From UBA1765 sp045615885 (GTDB lineage: Bacteria > Fibrobacterota > Fibrobacteria > Fibrobacterales > Fibrobacteraceae), in NCBI GenBank assembly GCA_045615885.1, contig JAZLFR010000001.1, positions 1-20,896 on the forward strand: a stretch of 20,896 nt of DNA. The letters are read 5' to 3'. Made by a program: the position numbers and the translations under genes. Below, piece after piece: positions 14,456 to 20,896 of this stretch. How positions within the stretch are numbered: position 1 is the first letter of the stretch; every line of letters starts with the position of its first letter. Below the pieces are notes generated by a model. It did no database searches and was not told the DNA's origin. It saw only the letters and a program-made list of their open reading frames with translations.

Positions 14456-14483
14456 ATTATAGAAAATCAATGCTGTTTGGCAA
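14456..14483 (-). promoter_or_regulatory. Promoter of tRNA-Lys
   Basis: On the minus strand TTGCCA (14483-14478) and a perfect TATAAT (14461-14456) are separated by 16 bases. Transcription would start near 14449, leaving a leader of about 48 bases before the tRNA. The leader contains a small hairpin (AAGAAC at 14420-14425 with GTTCTT at 14438-14443). Confidence 0.7.
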
Positions 14484-14505
14484 GGGTTCTCTATAAAATT
14501 TTTTG

Positions 14506-14528
14506 AAAAAATGCGCAGAGAATGCACA
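14506..14528 (-). terminator. Probable terminator of the M18 aminopeptidase operon
   Basis: On the minus strand TGTGCA pairs with TGCGCA (one wobble) around a 5-base loop, directly followed by six T residues. It is a short stem, but it lies 12 bases past the aminopeptidase stop and before the tRNA promoter. Confidence 0.45.
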
Positions 14529-14539
14529 AAATGCGTTTT

Positions 14540-15778
14540 TTAGGCGAACGGATACGGTTCGTCGCTTTCAAAAACGGCCTTTGCGCACAACTGGTGGTTC
14601 AAAAAGTCGCCAAAGTTTGCCGTTTCGCGAATGCTGTGCATGCTCAGGAGTGGCACGCCAATATCGACTGTCGGAATGCCAAGCGAAGCGGAAAGCGTCG
14701 GGCCCACGGTGCTCCCGCATGGCATGTCGTTTCGGCTCACAAAGGTTTGCAATGGTATGTCTTTTGCAATTTTGCGGAAGTAGGCCTCTGAATAGATATC
14801 TGTGGCGTAGCGTTTTTGGGCGTTGACCTTTACCACGGAACCGCCGCCGAGCTTAGGCATATTCTGCGGGTCGTGGGCTTCCAGGTGGTTCGGGTGCACT
14901 GCGTGTGCAGCGTCCATCGAAAGCATGAATGATTTTGCGTAGCGGTCAAACAATTCTGCATGGGGCATGCCGACTGCATTCGCGATGTATTCCAGGGAGC
15001 CTTGCAAAAAGTTTCCACCGGCGCCTTCACGGGACTTGGAACCGATTTCTTCGTGGTCAAAAATGCAGGCTACGGCAATGTTCTTTGTGTCGTTGCAGTT
15101 TGCGAGGGCGCGAGCGGCAGCGAGCGCGGCTAGCAGGTTGTCTAGGCGGCCGCAAGAAATGAGCTTGCTGTTTGAGCCGCTTGCTGAAATTTGAGCTGGA
15201 GCACGGTCAAAAAAACGGGCGTCGAAGGAAAGAATTTTTTTGCCGGCAATGTGGGCAAGGTGCTGCTCCAAAGTTTCTTCGAAATCGCAAAGTGCATTCA
15301 TTTCGGTTTGCGTGTTGATTGGCTTTGGTTCTGCCTTGCCGCGGGTCAAGTGGATTGCCAAGTTCGGAATGCGGCAGAGCGAATCGTCTGCAAAAAGGAC
15401 TGACTGCAAATCTTCAGTCACGATGTTGCCCGCAATGCCCAGGTCGCGGTCAAACCAGCTAGAAAGAATGGGGGAGCCGTAAACTTCGGAATGCAACAGA
15501 TGGCCGGAGGCGTCGTTGCGGTCTGCATTTGGAGTCAAGCGAAAGCCTGGAAAGTCCGAGTGCGCCGTTGCGATGCGGAAAGTTGTTTGATTCGTAACGC
15601 TTGCTGGCAAACGGAACGCGCAAATGCTAGTGCCGCCGCGAACAATAAAATATTTTTTGAGAGGCTCGAGCGTGCCTTCTGCTTTTTGGAAACCTGCATC
15701 TTCAAAGATTTTCTGCAGGGCGTTTATCGTATGGTATGGTGTAACTGCAAAATCAAGAAAATTTTTTAACTGCTGCAT
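14540..15778 (-). CDS. M18 family aminopeptidase (aspartyl aminopeptidase-like)
   Basis: A cytoplasmic dinuclear-zinc aminopeptidase that removes N-terminal, often acidic, residues from peptides. From the ATG at 15778, two bases after the sufD stop, the protein has 412 residues; a TTG at 15790 would add four residues and overlap sufD. Metal and catalytic motifs appear in order: TAHSDFPGF (H73), then RLDNLLAA, DHEEIGSKSREGAGG, SMDAAHAVHPNH and near the C-terminus LLSMHSIRE. The N-terminal TPYHTI matches the family's SPFH-type segment. It is the last gene of the mutY-dnaG-sufC-sufD cluster. Nothing suggests a link to Fe-S assembly beyond cotranscription. Confidence 0.92.
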   Translation of the reverse strand: MQQLKNFLDFAVTPYHTINALQKIFEDAGFQKAEGTLEPLKKYFIVRGGTSICAFRLPASVTNQTTFRIATAHSDFPGFRLTPNADRNDASGHLLHSEVYGSPILSSWFDRDLGIAGNIVTEDLQSVLFADDSLCRIPNLAIHLTRGKAEPKPINTQTEMNALCDFEETLEQHLAHIAGKKILSFDARFFDRAPAQISASGSNSKLISCGRLDNLLAALAAARALANCNDTKNIAVACIFDHEEIGSKSREGAGGNFLQGSLEYIANAVGMPHAELFDRYAKSFMLSMDAAHAVHPNHLEAHDPQNMPKLGGGSVVKVNAQKRYATDIYSEAYFRKIAKDIPLQTFVSRNDMPCGSTVGPTLSASLGIPTVDIGVPLLSMHSIRETANFGDFLNHQLCAKAVFESDEPYPFA

Positions 15779-15779
15779 A

Positions 15780-16787
15780 TTACAAACCAAGCTTTGCTAG
15801 TTCATCGAAAATTCGGCCTGCAAATACGCTTCTGTTTTCGCCAAGGAACACTTCGCGAGCAAAGCTGCGCGAAAGCAAAAGCTTTGCCTGTTCGCTTGTA
15901 AAACCTCTGGATTCCATGTAGAACAGTTCGTCTTCATCGAGGGAACCGCAAGTGTTACCGTGCGTGCATTCCACTGCGTCGTGGTAGATTTTTAGCACGG
16001 GCTTTACAGATACTTTTGCACCTTCATTTTGCAAAATCGTATTGATGAGCTGGCTAGAGAAAGCGTCTGTGCAATTTGCAGAAACGCTTACGCTGCCATC
16101 GTAGCTTGCGTATGCTTCGCCAGAAAGAATGTTCCTTGCAAACTGGTTGCTGCGCGTTGCCGGTGCGTTGTGGTGAATGCGCAAGTGTGAATGGTTGGAA
16201 CTCTTTTCGCCAAGCACAGCGAGCGAACGGAAGTCTGCTTCGGCTGCTTCGCCGTTCAAGGCAATGTCGAAGCTAGAACGCGATACGCCAGAGCCTGTGT
16301 GCAAAATGTCGATGCGCACGACTGCATTTTTACCGGCTTCAATTTTGAAATGGCGAAGATGCGTAGAAACGCTTGCGTCGTTTTCGTGCATGAACAAGTT
16401 GAGCTTTGCGTTGTCAGCAAGCTTGATATCTATGCGTTCGCTAGAGAACGGACGGTCCTGGTGGTTGCCGAAAACTTCTAGGCTAAGCTCGGCAGAATCT
16501 TCAACTTCAAAAACAGAGTGCGCAAATTCGTCGCGGATTTTTAAAATGCCGTTTTCTTTGCTGCCTGCGGCAATCGTCTGCTTGCGCATGCTTGCCGCAA
16601 ATGCGATGGGGAAGAGCGCTGCCACATTGCTTTCGCTTGCAATGCCGAGTGTGTCTTCTTCAAGTTCGCCATCGACTTCTGGAATATCGATATGAGAAAC
16701 TTTGCTTGTCGGGAAGTAGATCCAGTCGTCGTTGCGCGGCGCCGGGAGCCCGATTTCTGCAATTCTCTTGCGTGCAAGATTCTTCAT
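15780..16787 (-). CDS. sufD: Fe-S cluster assembly protein SufD
   Basis: SufD forms the SufBC2D scaffold complex that builds Fe-S clusters with sulfur delivered by a cysteine desulfurase. The 335-residue protein is short for the family. It has the N-terminal segment GLPAPRNDDWIYFPTSK, a long right-handed beta-helix region, and the diagnostic C-terminal core VKPVLKIYHDAVECTHGNTCGSLD in two parts: the KPVLKIYHD strand and CTHGNTCG, followed by LFYMESRGF. The start codon shares one base with the stop of sufC (TAATG), so translation is coupled. SufB is a paralogue, but the sequence fits SufD better: it is short and lacks the SufB-specific N-terminal region. No sufB, sufS or sufE is seen in the window. 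Confidence 0.87.
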   Translation of the reverse strand: MKNLARKRIAEIGLPAPRNDDWIYFPTSKVSHIDIPEVDGELEEDTLGIASESNVAALFPIAFAASMRKQTIAAGSKENGILKIRDEFAHSVFEVEDSAELSLEVFGNHQDRPFSSERIDIKLADNAKLNLFMHENDASVSTHLRHFKIEAGKNAVVRIDILHTGSGVSRSSFDIALNGEAAEADFRSLAVLGEKSSNHSHLRIHHNAPATRSNQFARNILSGEAYASYDGSVSVSANCTDAFSSQLINTILQNEGAKVSVKPVLKIYHDAVECTHGNTCGSLDEDELFYMESRGFTSEQAKLLLSRSFAREVFLGENRSVFAGRIFDELAKLGL

Positions 16788-17536
16788 TATTCTTCTCCCG
16801 GAATCCAGTCGTAGCCTTTCTTTTCAAGTTCAAGGGCAAGTTCCGGACCGCCAGAAAGAACGATTTTGCCTTTGCGCAAAACATGAACATAGTTTGGCTT
16901 TACATAGTCGAGCAGACGCTGGTAGTGCGTTACGAGAATTACGGAGCGGTTTGCGTTTTGCAAGGCATTGATGCCGTTAGAAACAATGCGGAGTGCGTCG
17001 ATGTCGAGGCCGGAATCTGTTTCGTCGAGGAACGCAATCTTCGGGTCAAGAATTGCCATCTGCAAAATTTCGTTGCGTTTTTTTTCACCGCCCGAAAAGC
17101 CTTCGTTCACGCCGCGAGTGCTGTAGCGTTCGTCCATTTCCAAAAGTTTCATGGACTTTTCGAGAAGTGCGTTGAATTCTGCATCTTCAATTTTTTCAAG
17201 ACCCTGGTAGGCTCGCTTGGAATCAAGAGCCATGCGCAAAAATTCCACGTTGTTCACGCCAGGAATTTCGATCGGGTATTGCATGCTGATGAACACGCCT
17301 GCGTTTGCGCGCGTGCTGATGTCTTTGTCCAAGATGTTTTCGCCGTCGAGAGTTACGGAGCCGGCATCAACCTTGTATGCCGGGTGGCCGCTAATCACTT
17401 TAGAAAGAGTACTTTTACCGGCGCCGTTCGGGCCCATGATGGCGTGAACTTCGCCTGGGCGGACTTCGAGGTCAATGCCGCGCAAAATTTGCGGGCCATC
17501 GACGAGACTTGCTTGGAGATTCTTGATTGAAAGCAT
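16787..17536 (-). CDS. sufC: Fe-S cluster assembly ATPase SufC
   Basis: SufC is the ABC-type ATPase of the SufBCD scaffold; it is cytoplasmic and not a transporter. The 249 residues contain Walker A GPNGAGKST (35-43), the ABC signature FSGGEKKRNEI, and a Walker B/D-loop KIAFLDETDSGLDIDALR in which ETDSGLD is SufC-specific. The segment MQYPIEIPGVNNVEFLR is also diagnostic. The ATG lies two bases after the dnaG stop and the stop overlaps the sufD start, so the gene is embedded in a tight operon. Confidence 0.96.
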   Translation of the reverse strand: MLSIKNLQASLVDGPQILRGIDLEVRPGEVHAIMGPNGAGKSTLSKVISGHPAYKVDAGSVTLDGENILDKDISTRANAGVFISMQYPIEIPGVNNVEFLRMALDSKRAYQGLEKIEDAEFNALLEKSMKLLEMDERYSTRGVNEGFSGGEKKRNEILQMAILDPKIAFLDETDSGLDIDALRIVSNGINALQNANRSVILVTHYQRLLDYVKPNYVHVLRKGKIVLSGGPELALELEKKGYDWIPGEE

Positions 17537-17538
17537 TG

Positions 17539-19404
17539 TTAGCTACCTTGTAAAGTCTGATTGAAAAGTGTAAGTTTTTGGCGGTTAGAAGAAATTAGCA
17601 AAAGTAGTTCGTTCTGCAACAGTCTTCCTTTTTTAGCTTCGCTCAGTTTGCGCTTCATTTCGGAACAGAACATGGTGAGTTCTATCTTGAAATCAAGATC
17701 TTCTGTCTTTTGACGCAAACGTTCTGCAAAACGGCGCTCCAGGTCAAGGGTCATTTCCAGAAATTCCTTGTTGGCCGAAGAGTCGTCCCATTTTTCGTCG
17801 GGGAGCGATGCCAAAATTTCTTGGTGTTCCGGCGGGAGCGTAGAAATGAAAATTTTTAGGTTGAGTTCGCTTTTTTCGCGATAGAATACGAGCGCCGACG
17901 AAAGCAGGTCGTCGAGGTCCGGCGATTCCAAAAGTGAAACGCCTGCAGATGCAAGCTGCATGTCGTAGAACATGGCGGCGGCACGCAGAACCATGGCGTT
18001 GCGCAGCACCAGGTTCAAGTAGCGCAGCTCAAGTGGCGGCAGTTTTTTCCAGTTGACTACTGGAGCTTCCTGGATTTCTTCAATTTGTTCCGGCTGAGCG
18101 CGGCGCACTGGCTTTGGCTGTGCCGGGCGCACATTGCGCAAGTTTGCTGCCGTGCCAAAACGCTCGGCGAGCAGTTGCAAATACTGGTTGCCAAGTTCAC
18201 GGTCCGGAATCGTTGCAATCAGGCTTTTTACCGTATGCACAAAGCTTGCGCGCTCTTCCGGTGAGTCCGTTGGTGATTCCTTGACCAGGTAATCGAACCA
18301 GTCGTCTGCATTCTTGAGCTCTTCCAAAAATGCTTCCGGGCCGCGTTCGTTGATAAAGTTGTCTGGGTCGATTTTTTCGCCGTTCGGTCGGGAAAGCGAA
18401 AATACTTTTGGCGAAATGGATTTTGCAAGAACAATGTCTATGCTTCTACGCGTAGCCTTTTTGCCGGCTGCGTCGCCGTCAAAAACGAGGTATGCTGTTT
18501 TTACATAGCGGGCGAGAATGTCGGCGTGGTGCTCGGTGAGTGCGGTGCCAGAAGCTGCAATCACATTCTGAATGCCGGCTTGGTATAGGCTGATCAAGTC
18601 GAAGTAGCCTTCCACGATAATGACCTTGCCAGCCTTTGCGATCGCCGTGCGGGCCTGGTACATGCCGAACAGGATATCGCCCTTCTTGTAGATAGCCGTG
18701 TCTGCGCTGTTCATGTACTTTGGCGCATTCGGAATGTCTTTCAGAATGCGGCCGCCAAAGGCTACGATCATGCCCGACATGTTGTGGATCGGAATCATTA
18801 AGCGGCCACGGAACTTGTCTGAAATTCCACCGTTTTCGCGTTCCACGGCAAGGCCTGCCGTAACAAGCTGTTTTGGGGAGTAGCCTTTTTTTGCGGCGTA
18901 CGAAATGAAGCCTTCGCGGCCTTCCGGAGCATAGCCGAAACGAAACTTTTTACGCGTCTCTTCTGAGATGCCGCGCTTTTCCAAATAGAGAAGCGTTTCT
19001 TCACTCTTTTGAAGTTCGCCTTCGAACCAGCTTGCTGCCAGGTCGTTTAGTTCCTTTACAAGCCCGCGTTCTTCAAGTTCTTCTGCGTTTTCTGCCCTGC
19101 CTGAAAGTTTTGGCAAAGCAAATCCAGTTTCGTTAGCTACCCATTCCACTGCCGACTTGAAATCGACTTTTTCGTGCTCCATGACGAACTTGAAAACATC
19201 GCCGCCTGCACCGCAGGCAAAGCATTTGTAAATGCCCATTGTCGGGTTTACGTTCATGGAGGGCTTGCTGTCGTCATGGAAAGGGCAGCGACCCAAAAAA
19301 CGCCCACCGCTAGTGGGTTTCAAAGGCAAAAAGCGCTCGATAACAGCGGAAATGTCTGTTTGCGCCTTTAGCTGTTGAATAACGTCTTCTGAGTAAAATC
19401 CCAT
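17539..19404 (-). CDS. dnaG: DNA primase
   Basis: DnaG makes the RNA primers for chromosomal replication. The 621-residue protein has an N-terminal CHC2 zinc finger (C40, H43, C61, C64; GRCPFHDD and YKCFACGAGGD). An RNA polymerase domain follows with the TOPRIM motifs VIIVEGYFDLISLYQAG and LVFDGDAAGKKA. The C-terminal region, charged and helical, should bind the DnaB helicase. A Pro/Gln/Arg-rich linker lies near residues 418-440. Length is slightly above the common range of 580-610. The next genes downstream are sufC and sufD instead of the more usual rpoD. The 56 bases upstream to mutY hold a heptanucleotide array and no clear Shine-Dalgarno sequence. Confidence 0.96.
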   Translation of the reverse strand: MGFYSEDVIQQLKAQTDISAVIERFLPLKPTSGGRFLGRCPFHDDSKPSMNVNPTMGIYKCFACGAGGDVFKFVMEHEKVDFKSAVEWVANETGFALPKLSGRAENAEELEERGLVKELNDLAASWFEGELQKSEETLLYLEKRGISEETRKKFRFGYAPEGREGFISYAAKKGYSPKQLVTAGLAVERENGGISDKFRGRLMIPIHNMSGMIVAFGGRILKDIPNAPKYMNSADTAIYKKGDILFGMYQARTAIAKAGKVIIVEGYFDLISLYQAGIQNVIAASGTALTEHHADILARYVKTAYLVFDGDAAGKKATRRSIDIVLAKSISPKVFSLSRPNGEKIDPDNFINERGPEAFLEELKNADDWFDYLVKESPTDSPEERASFVHTVKSLIATIPDRELGNQYLQLLAERFGTAANLRNVRPAQPKPVRRAQPEQIEEIQEAPVVNWKKLPPLELRYLNLVLRNAMVLRAAAMFYDMQLASAGVSLLESPDLDDLLSSALVFYREKSELNLKIFISTLPPEHQEILASLPDEKWDDSSANKEFLEMTLDLERRFAERLRQKTEDLDFKIELTMFCSEMKRKLSEAKKGRLLQNELLLLISSNRQKLTLFNQTLQGS

Positions 19405-19423
19405 GCGGCCAAATTTAGAAAAT

Positions 19424-19485
19424 AGTTACTAGTTGTTAGTTACGAGTTACTAGAAAGACTCTAGTTTCTAGTAACTAGAAGAGCC
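19424..19485. repeat. Heptanucleotide array with 12-bp hairpin between dnaG and mutY
   Basis: Units in register are AGTTACT, AGTTGTT, AGTTACG, AGTTACT, AGAAAGA, CTCTAGT, TTCTAGT and AACTAGA (19424-19479). A perfect 12-bp inverted repeat lies within it: 19445-19456 with 19465-19476, with an 8-base loop. No T run follows on the minus strand, so it is not a standard terminator. The array extends 25 bases into mutY. Confidence 0.75.
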
Positions 19486-20528
19486 TTTTGGCAGAGGGAT
19501 GACGGCAAATTCAATGCGTTTTCCTTGCTTATCCAATTAGCACTTTCGCCATGCGTTTTTTGCAGCATTTTTGTGATGGCCTTTGCCTTTAGCTTAGTGC
19601 GCAAATAGAGCGGTCGCATCGTGATTTTGTGGTGTGTAATGGAGTGTGAAAATGATTTGCCAAAATGGAATTCGCTGATTTCTATTCCGTTAAAAATCCG
19701 GTCGATTTCGGCGGGCAAGCCATCTGCGATTGTGTCTGCCGTTTCAAAGTGCGGGAATGTAGGCTGGTTCTTTAAAAACGGTGAGTTCCCGGTGCTCGTG
19801 AAGAACATGCCGTCGGCACTTTCAAGGACTGCGATTACGCCGTGCCAGGCTGTGTATTTGCGTTCTTTTTTCGGTGGAAAATGTTCAACTTTACTTTGTA
19901 TGTAAGCCTTGCAGCTTTTGCACAATGGGCAGTTTGAGCAATCCGGATTTTTTACCTTGCAAACACCACGGCCAAGTTCCATTAAGGCTTCGTTTATCAG
20001 GAATGCGTCTTTGCCAGTCGCGGCCTGCTTTGCGTAGTTCCAGTAGATTTCGGATTGTGCGCTCTGTTCCGGTAAAAAGTCGAGCAGGTAAAAACGTGAA
20101 AATACGCGAATCAAATTGCCGTCGAGAATAGCCTCTGGCTTATGGAATGCAAAGCTTAAAATGGCGCCTGCCGTGTATTTGCCGATACCAGGGAGCTTTT
20201 CAATTTCGCTTCTGTTTTCTGGGAATTTTCCACCGTATTCCTTTGCAAGAATCTGTGCCGTTTTTAGAATGTTCTTTGCTCGGCTGTAGTAGCCTAGCCC
20301 CTGCCAGTTTTTGAGGACGGTTTCTTCCTTGGCTTTTGCTAGCGTCGCTATGTCGGGGAATACGCTCATCCAGCGCTTGTAATGTTCCCGGACAGCAGCA
20401 ACCTGCGTTTGCTGCAGCATGATTTCGCTAATCCATACCGCGTACGGGTCGCGAAAACTGTGCAGGTCGCTTGCTCGCCAGGGGAGTGCGGCAGCGTTCT
20501 CTAAAAACCATGGAACAAGGCGTTTCAT
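19461..20528 (-). CDS. mutY: A/G-specific adenine DNA glycosylase
   Basis: MutY removes adenine mispaired with 8-oxoguanine and so limits G-to-T mutation. The 355 residues carry the catalytic E35 (WISEIMLQQTQV), the helix-hairpin-helix LPGIGKYTAGAI (112-123) with D136 in LDGNL, and the [4Fe-4S] ligands C190, C197, C200 and C206 in C-x6-C-x2-C-x5-C spacing. The C-terminal domain recognises 8-oxoG; HSITHHKITMRPL fits its usual His/Phe region. It is the first gene of the minus-strand cluster, 56 bases ahead of dnaG. The last six codons (LLVTRN) and the TAG stop are read from the heptanucleotide array, so the native C-terminus may have been replaced or extended. Confidence 0.94.
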   Translation of the reverse strand: MKRLVPWFLENAAALPWRASDLHSFRDPYAVWISEIMLQQTQVAAVREHYKRWMSVFPDIATLAKAKEETVLKNWQGLGYYSRAKNILKTAQILAKEYGGKFPENRSEIEKLPGIGKYTAGAILSFAFHKPEAILDGNLIRVFSRFYLLDFLPEQSAQSEIYWNYAKQAATGKDAFLINEALMELGRGVCKVKNPDCSNCPLCKSCKAYIQSKVEHFPPKKERKYTAWHGVIAVLESADGMFFTSTGNSPFLKNQPTFPHFETADTIADGLPAEIDRIFNGIEISEFHFGKSFSHSITHHKITMRPLYLRTKLKAKAITKMLQKTHGESANWISKENALNLPSSLCQKALLVTRN

Positions 20529-20599
20529 GTTCCGAAATTTAGAAAATCAACCCTTCCTAGCCCCTCGGACTGCGCTCGAAATGGCCAAATCAATTGAGA

Positions 20600-20655
20600 A
20601 CAGAAGACAGAGGACAGAAAATAGGAGTCAGTGACAGGAGTCAGAAATTGTAACT
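20600..20655. repeat. Heptanucleotide array, left part of the right-end repeat block
   Basis: Units are ACAGAAG, ACAGAGG, ACAGAAA, ATAGGAG and TCAGTGA in register from 20600, then CAGGAGT, CAGAAAT and TGTAACT. The first four repeat the unit order of the array at 10933-10967 with one repeat of ACAGAAG missing and one base changed. That argues for common descent and against chance low complexity. Confidence 0.75.
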
Positions 20656-20735
20656 TACAATGTCATGGCGAGCGAAGCGTGGCCATCCAGAGCAATGTTC
20701 TGGATCACTTCGCGTTGCTCGTGATGACAAGTAAG
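20654..20735. repeat. Large REP-like palindrome
   Basis: Matching arms in order are CTTAC with GTAAG at the outside, TGTCAT (20661-20666) with ATGACA (20724-20729), CGAGC with GCTCG, CGAAG with CTTCG, and ATCCAG with CTGGAT around the central AGCAATGTT loop. Internal mismatches are small. It sits between two heptanucleotide arrays and has no coding content. The arms resemble the GTCATTGCGAGCGAAGCG-type dispersed palindromes seen in several bacterial genomes. Confidence 0.8.
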
Positions 20736-20739
20736 AATA

Positions 20740-20823
20740 CAGGAGTCAGGAGTCGGGAGTCAGGAATCAGTAGGAAGACGGAAGATGGAAGAATGAAATT
20801 ATTAATTATTAATTGATAACTCC
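20740..20823. repeat. Twelve-unit drifting heptanucleotide array
   Basis: Eighty-four bases are in unbroken 7-base register. CAGGAGT occurs twice, followed by CGGGAGT, CAGGAAT and CAGTAGG. AAGACGG, AAGATGG and AAGAATG come next, then AAATTAT, TAATTAT, TAATTGA and TAACTCC. Adjacent units differ by a few bases while the phase stays fixed, as in the array next to rnpB. Confidence 0.85.
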
Positions 20824-20846
20824 ATTAATATGTCGCTCGGTCATGT

Positions 20847-20867
20847 CAGCTCGAGCAAGCTCGGCTG
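20847..20867. repeat. Short GC-rich hairpin at the window end
   Basis: CAGC and CGAGC (20847-20856, one bulged T) pair with GCTCG and GCTG (20859-20867) around an AA loop. It is followed by GC-rich DNA and then TTATTAATTGAAC, a word shared with the left-end array. It is probably another member of the intergenic repeat set, cut by the window edge. Confidence 0.5.
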
Positions 20868-20896
20868 CCGCGACTCTCGCTTGTTATTAATTGAAC

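Noticed and set aside
19445..19476. Rho-independent terminator between mutY and dnaG
   Set aside because: The stem is perfect, but there is no T tract on the minus strand and it is AT-rich. It is better explained as part of the repeat array.
20573..20896. Insertion sequence remnant at the right end
   Set aside because: Palindromes and arrays are present, but no transposase fragment, terminal inverted repeats or target duplication can be recognised.

Overview
The window reads as a chromosomal segment of a Gram-negative, fermentative bacterium, most likely Fibrobacter or a close relative. This is an inference from the combination of a GlgE-type maltosyltransferase, sufCD placed in a dnaG operon, secreted or lipid-anchored Cys-rich proteins, moderate GC content and distinctive intergenic repeats; no 16S gene or database match was available. 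Most of it is core genome. I see no transposase, integrase, phage gene or CRISPR array.

Layout, left to right. Positions 1-242 are repeat-rich intergenic DNA. A plus-strand pair follows: thiL (thiamine-monophosphate kinase) overlapping a PilB/GspE-type secretion or pilus ATPase, closed by a terminator near 3200. A translationally coupled pair comes next, a Cys-rich lipoprotein and a secreted subtilisin-like protease (3404-5613), then a small helical protein (5655-6077). A minus-strand ssb / membrane protein / asd cluster (6167-8405) converges on these at a shared bidirectional terminator. After a 338-base intergenic stretch lies a plus-strand DUF1343/NamZ-type muramidase (8744-9838), converging on a minus-strand beta-carbonic anhydrase. 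The RNase P RNA gene (minus) follows, then a 119-base heptanucleotide array.

From 11113 a plus-strand run carries a small membrane protein, a TSCPD-domain protein, the tRNA-modifying dehydratase TcdA, and GlgE. A minus-strand tRNA-Lys(CUU) with a clear promoter and terminator separates this run from a long minus-strand cluster: mutY, dnaG, sufC, sufD and an M18 aminopeptidase (20528 down to 14540). dnaG-sufC-sufD-M18 are packed with gaps of at most 2 bases or a 1-base overlap. The right end (20600-20896) is again repeat DNA.

The most unusual signal is not a gene. At least five intergenic sites hold low-complexity DNA that keeps a strict 7-base register while the repeat unit itself drifts from one word to another (63-97, 151-234, 10926-11044, 19424-19485, 20600-20823). 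The same unit order recurs at separate sites, and REP-like palindromes lie inside or beside the arrays. One array supplies the last codons and stop of mutY; others abut the thiL start and the rnpB promoter region. A second unusual signal is a run of perfect inverted repeats inside the thiL reading frame (515-711). Protein-level candidates worth a look are the lipoprotein/subtilase pair, a NamZ homologue without a signal peptide, and sufCD without sufB.
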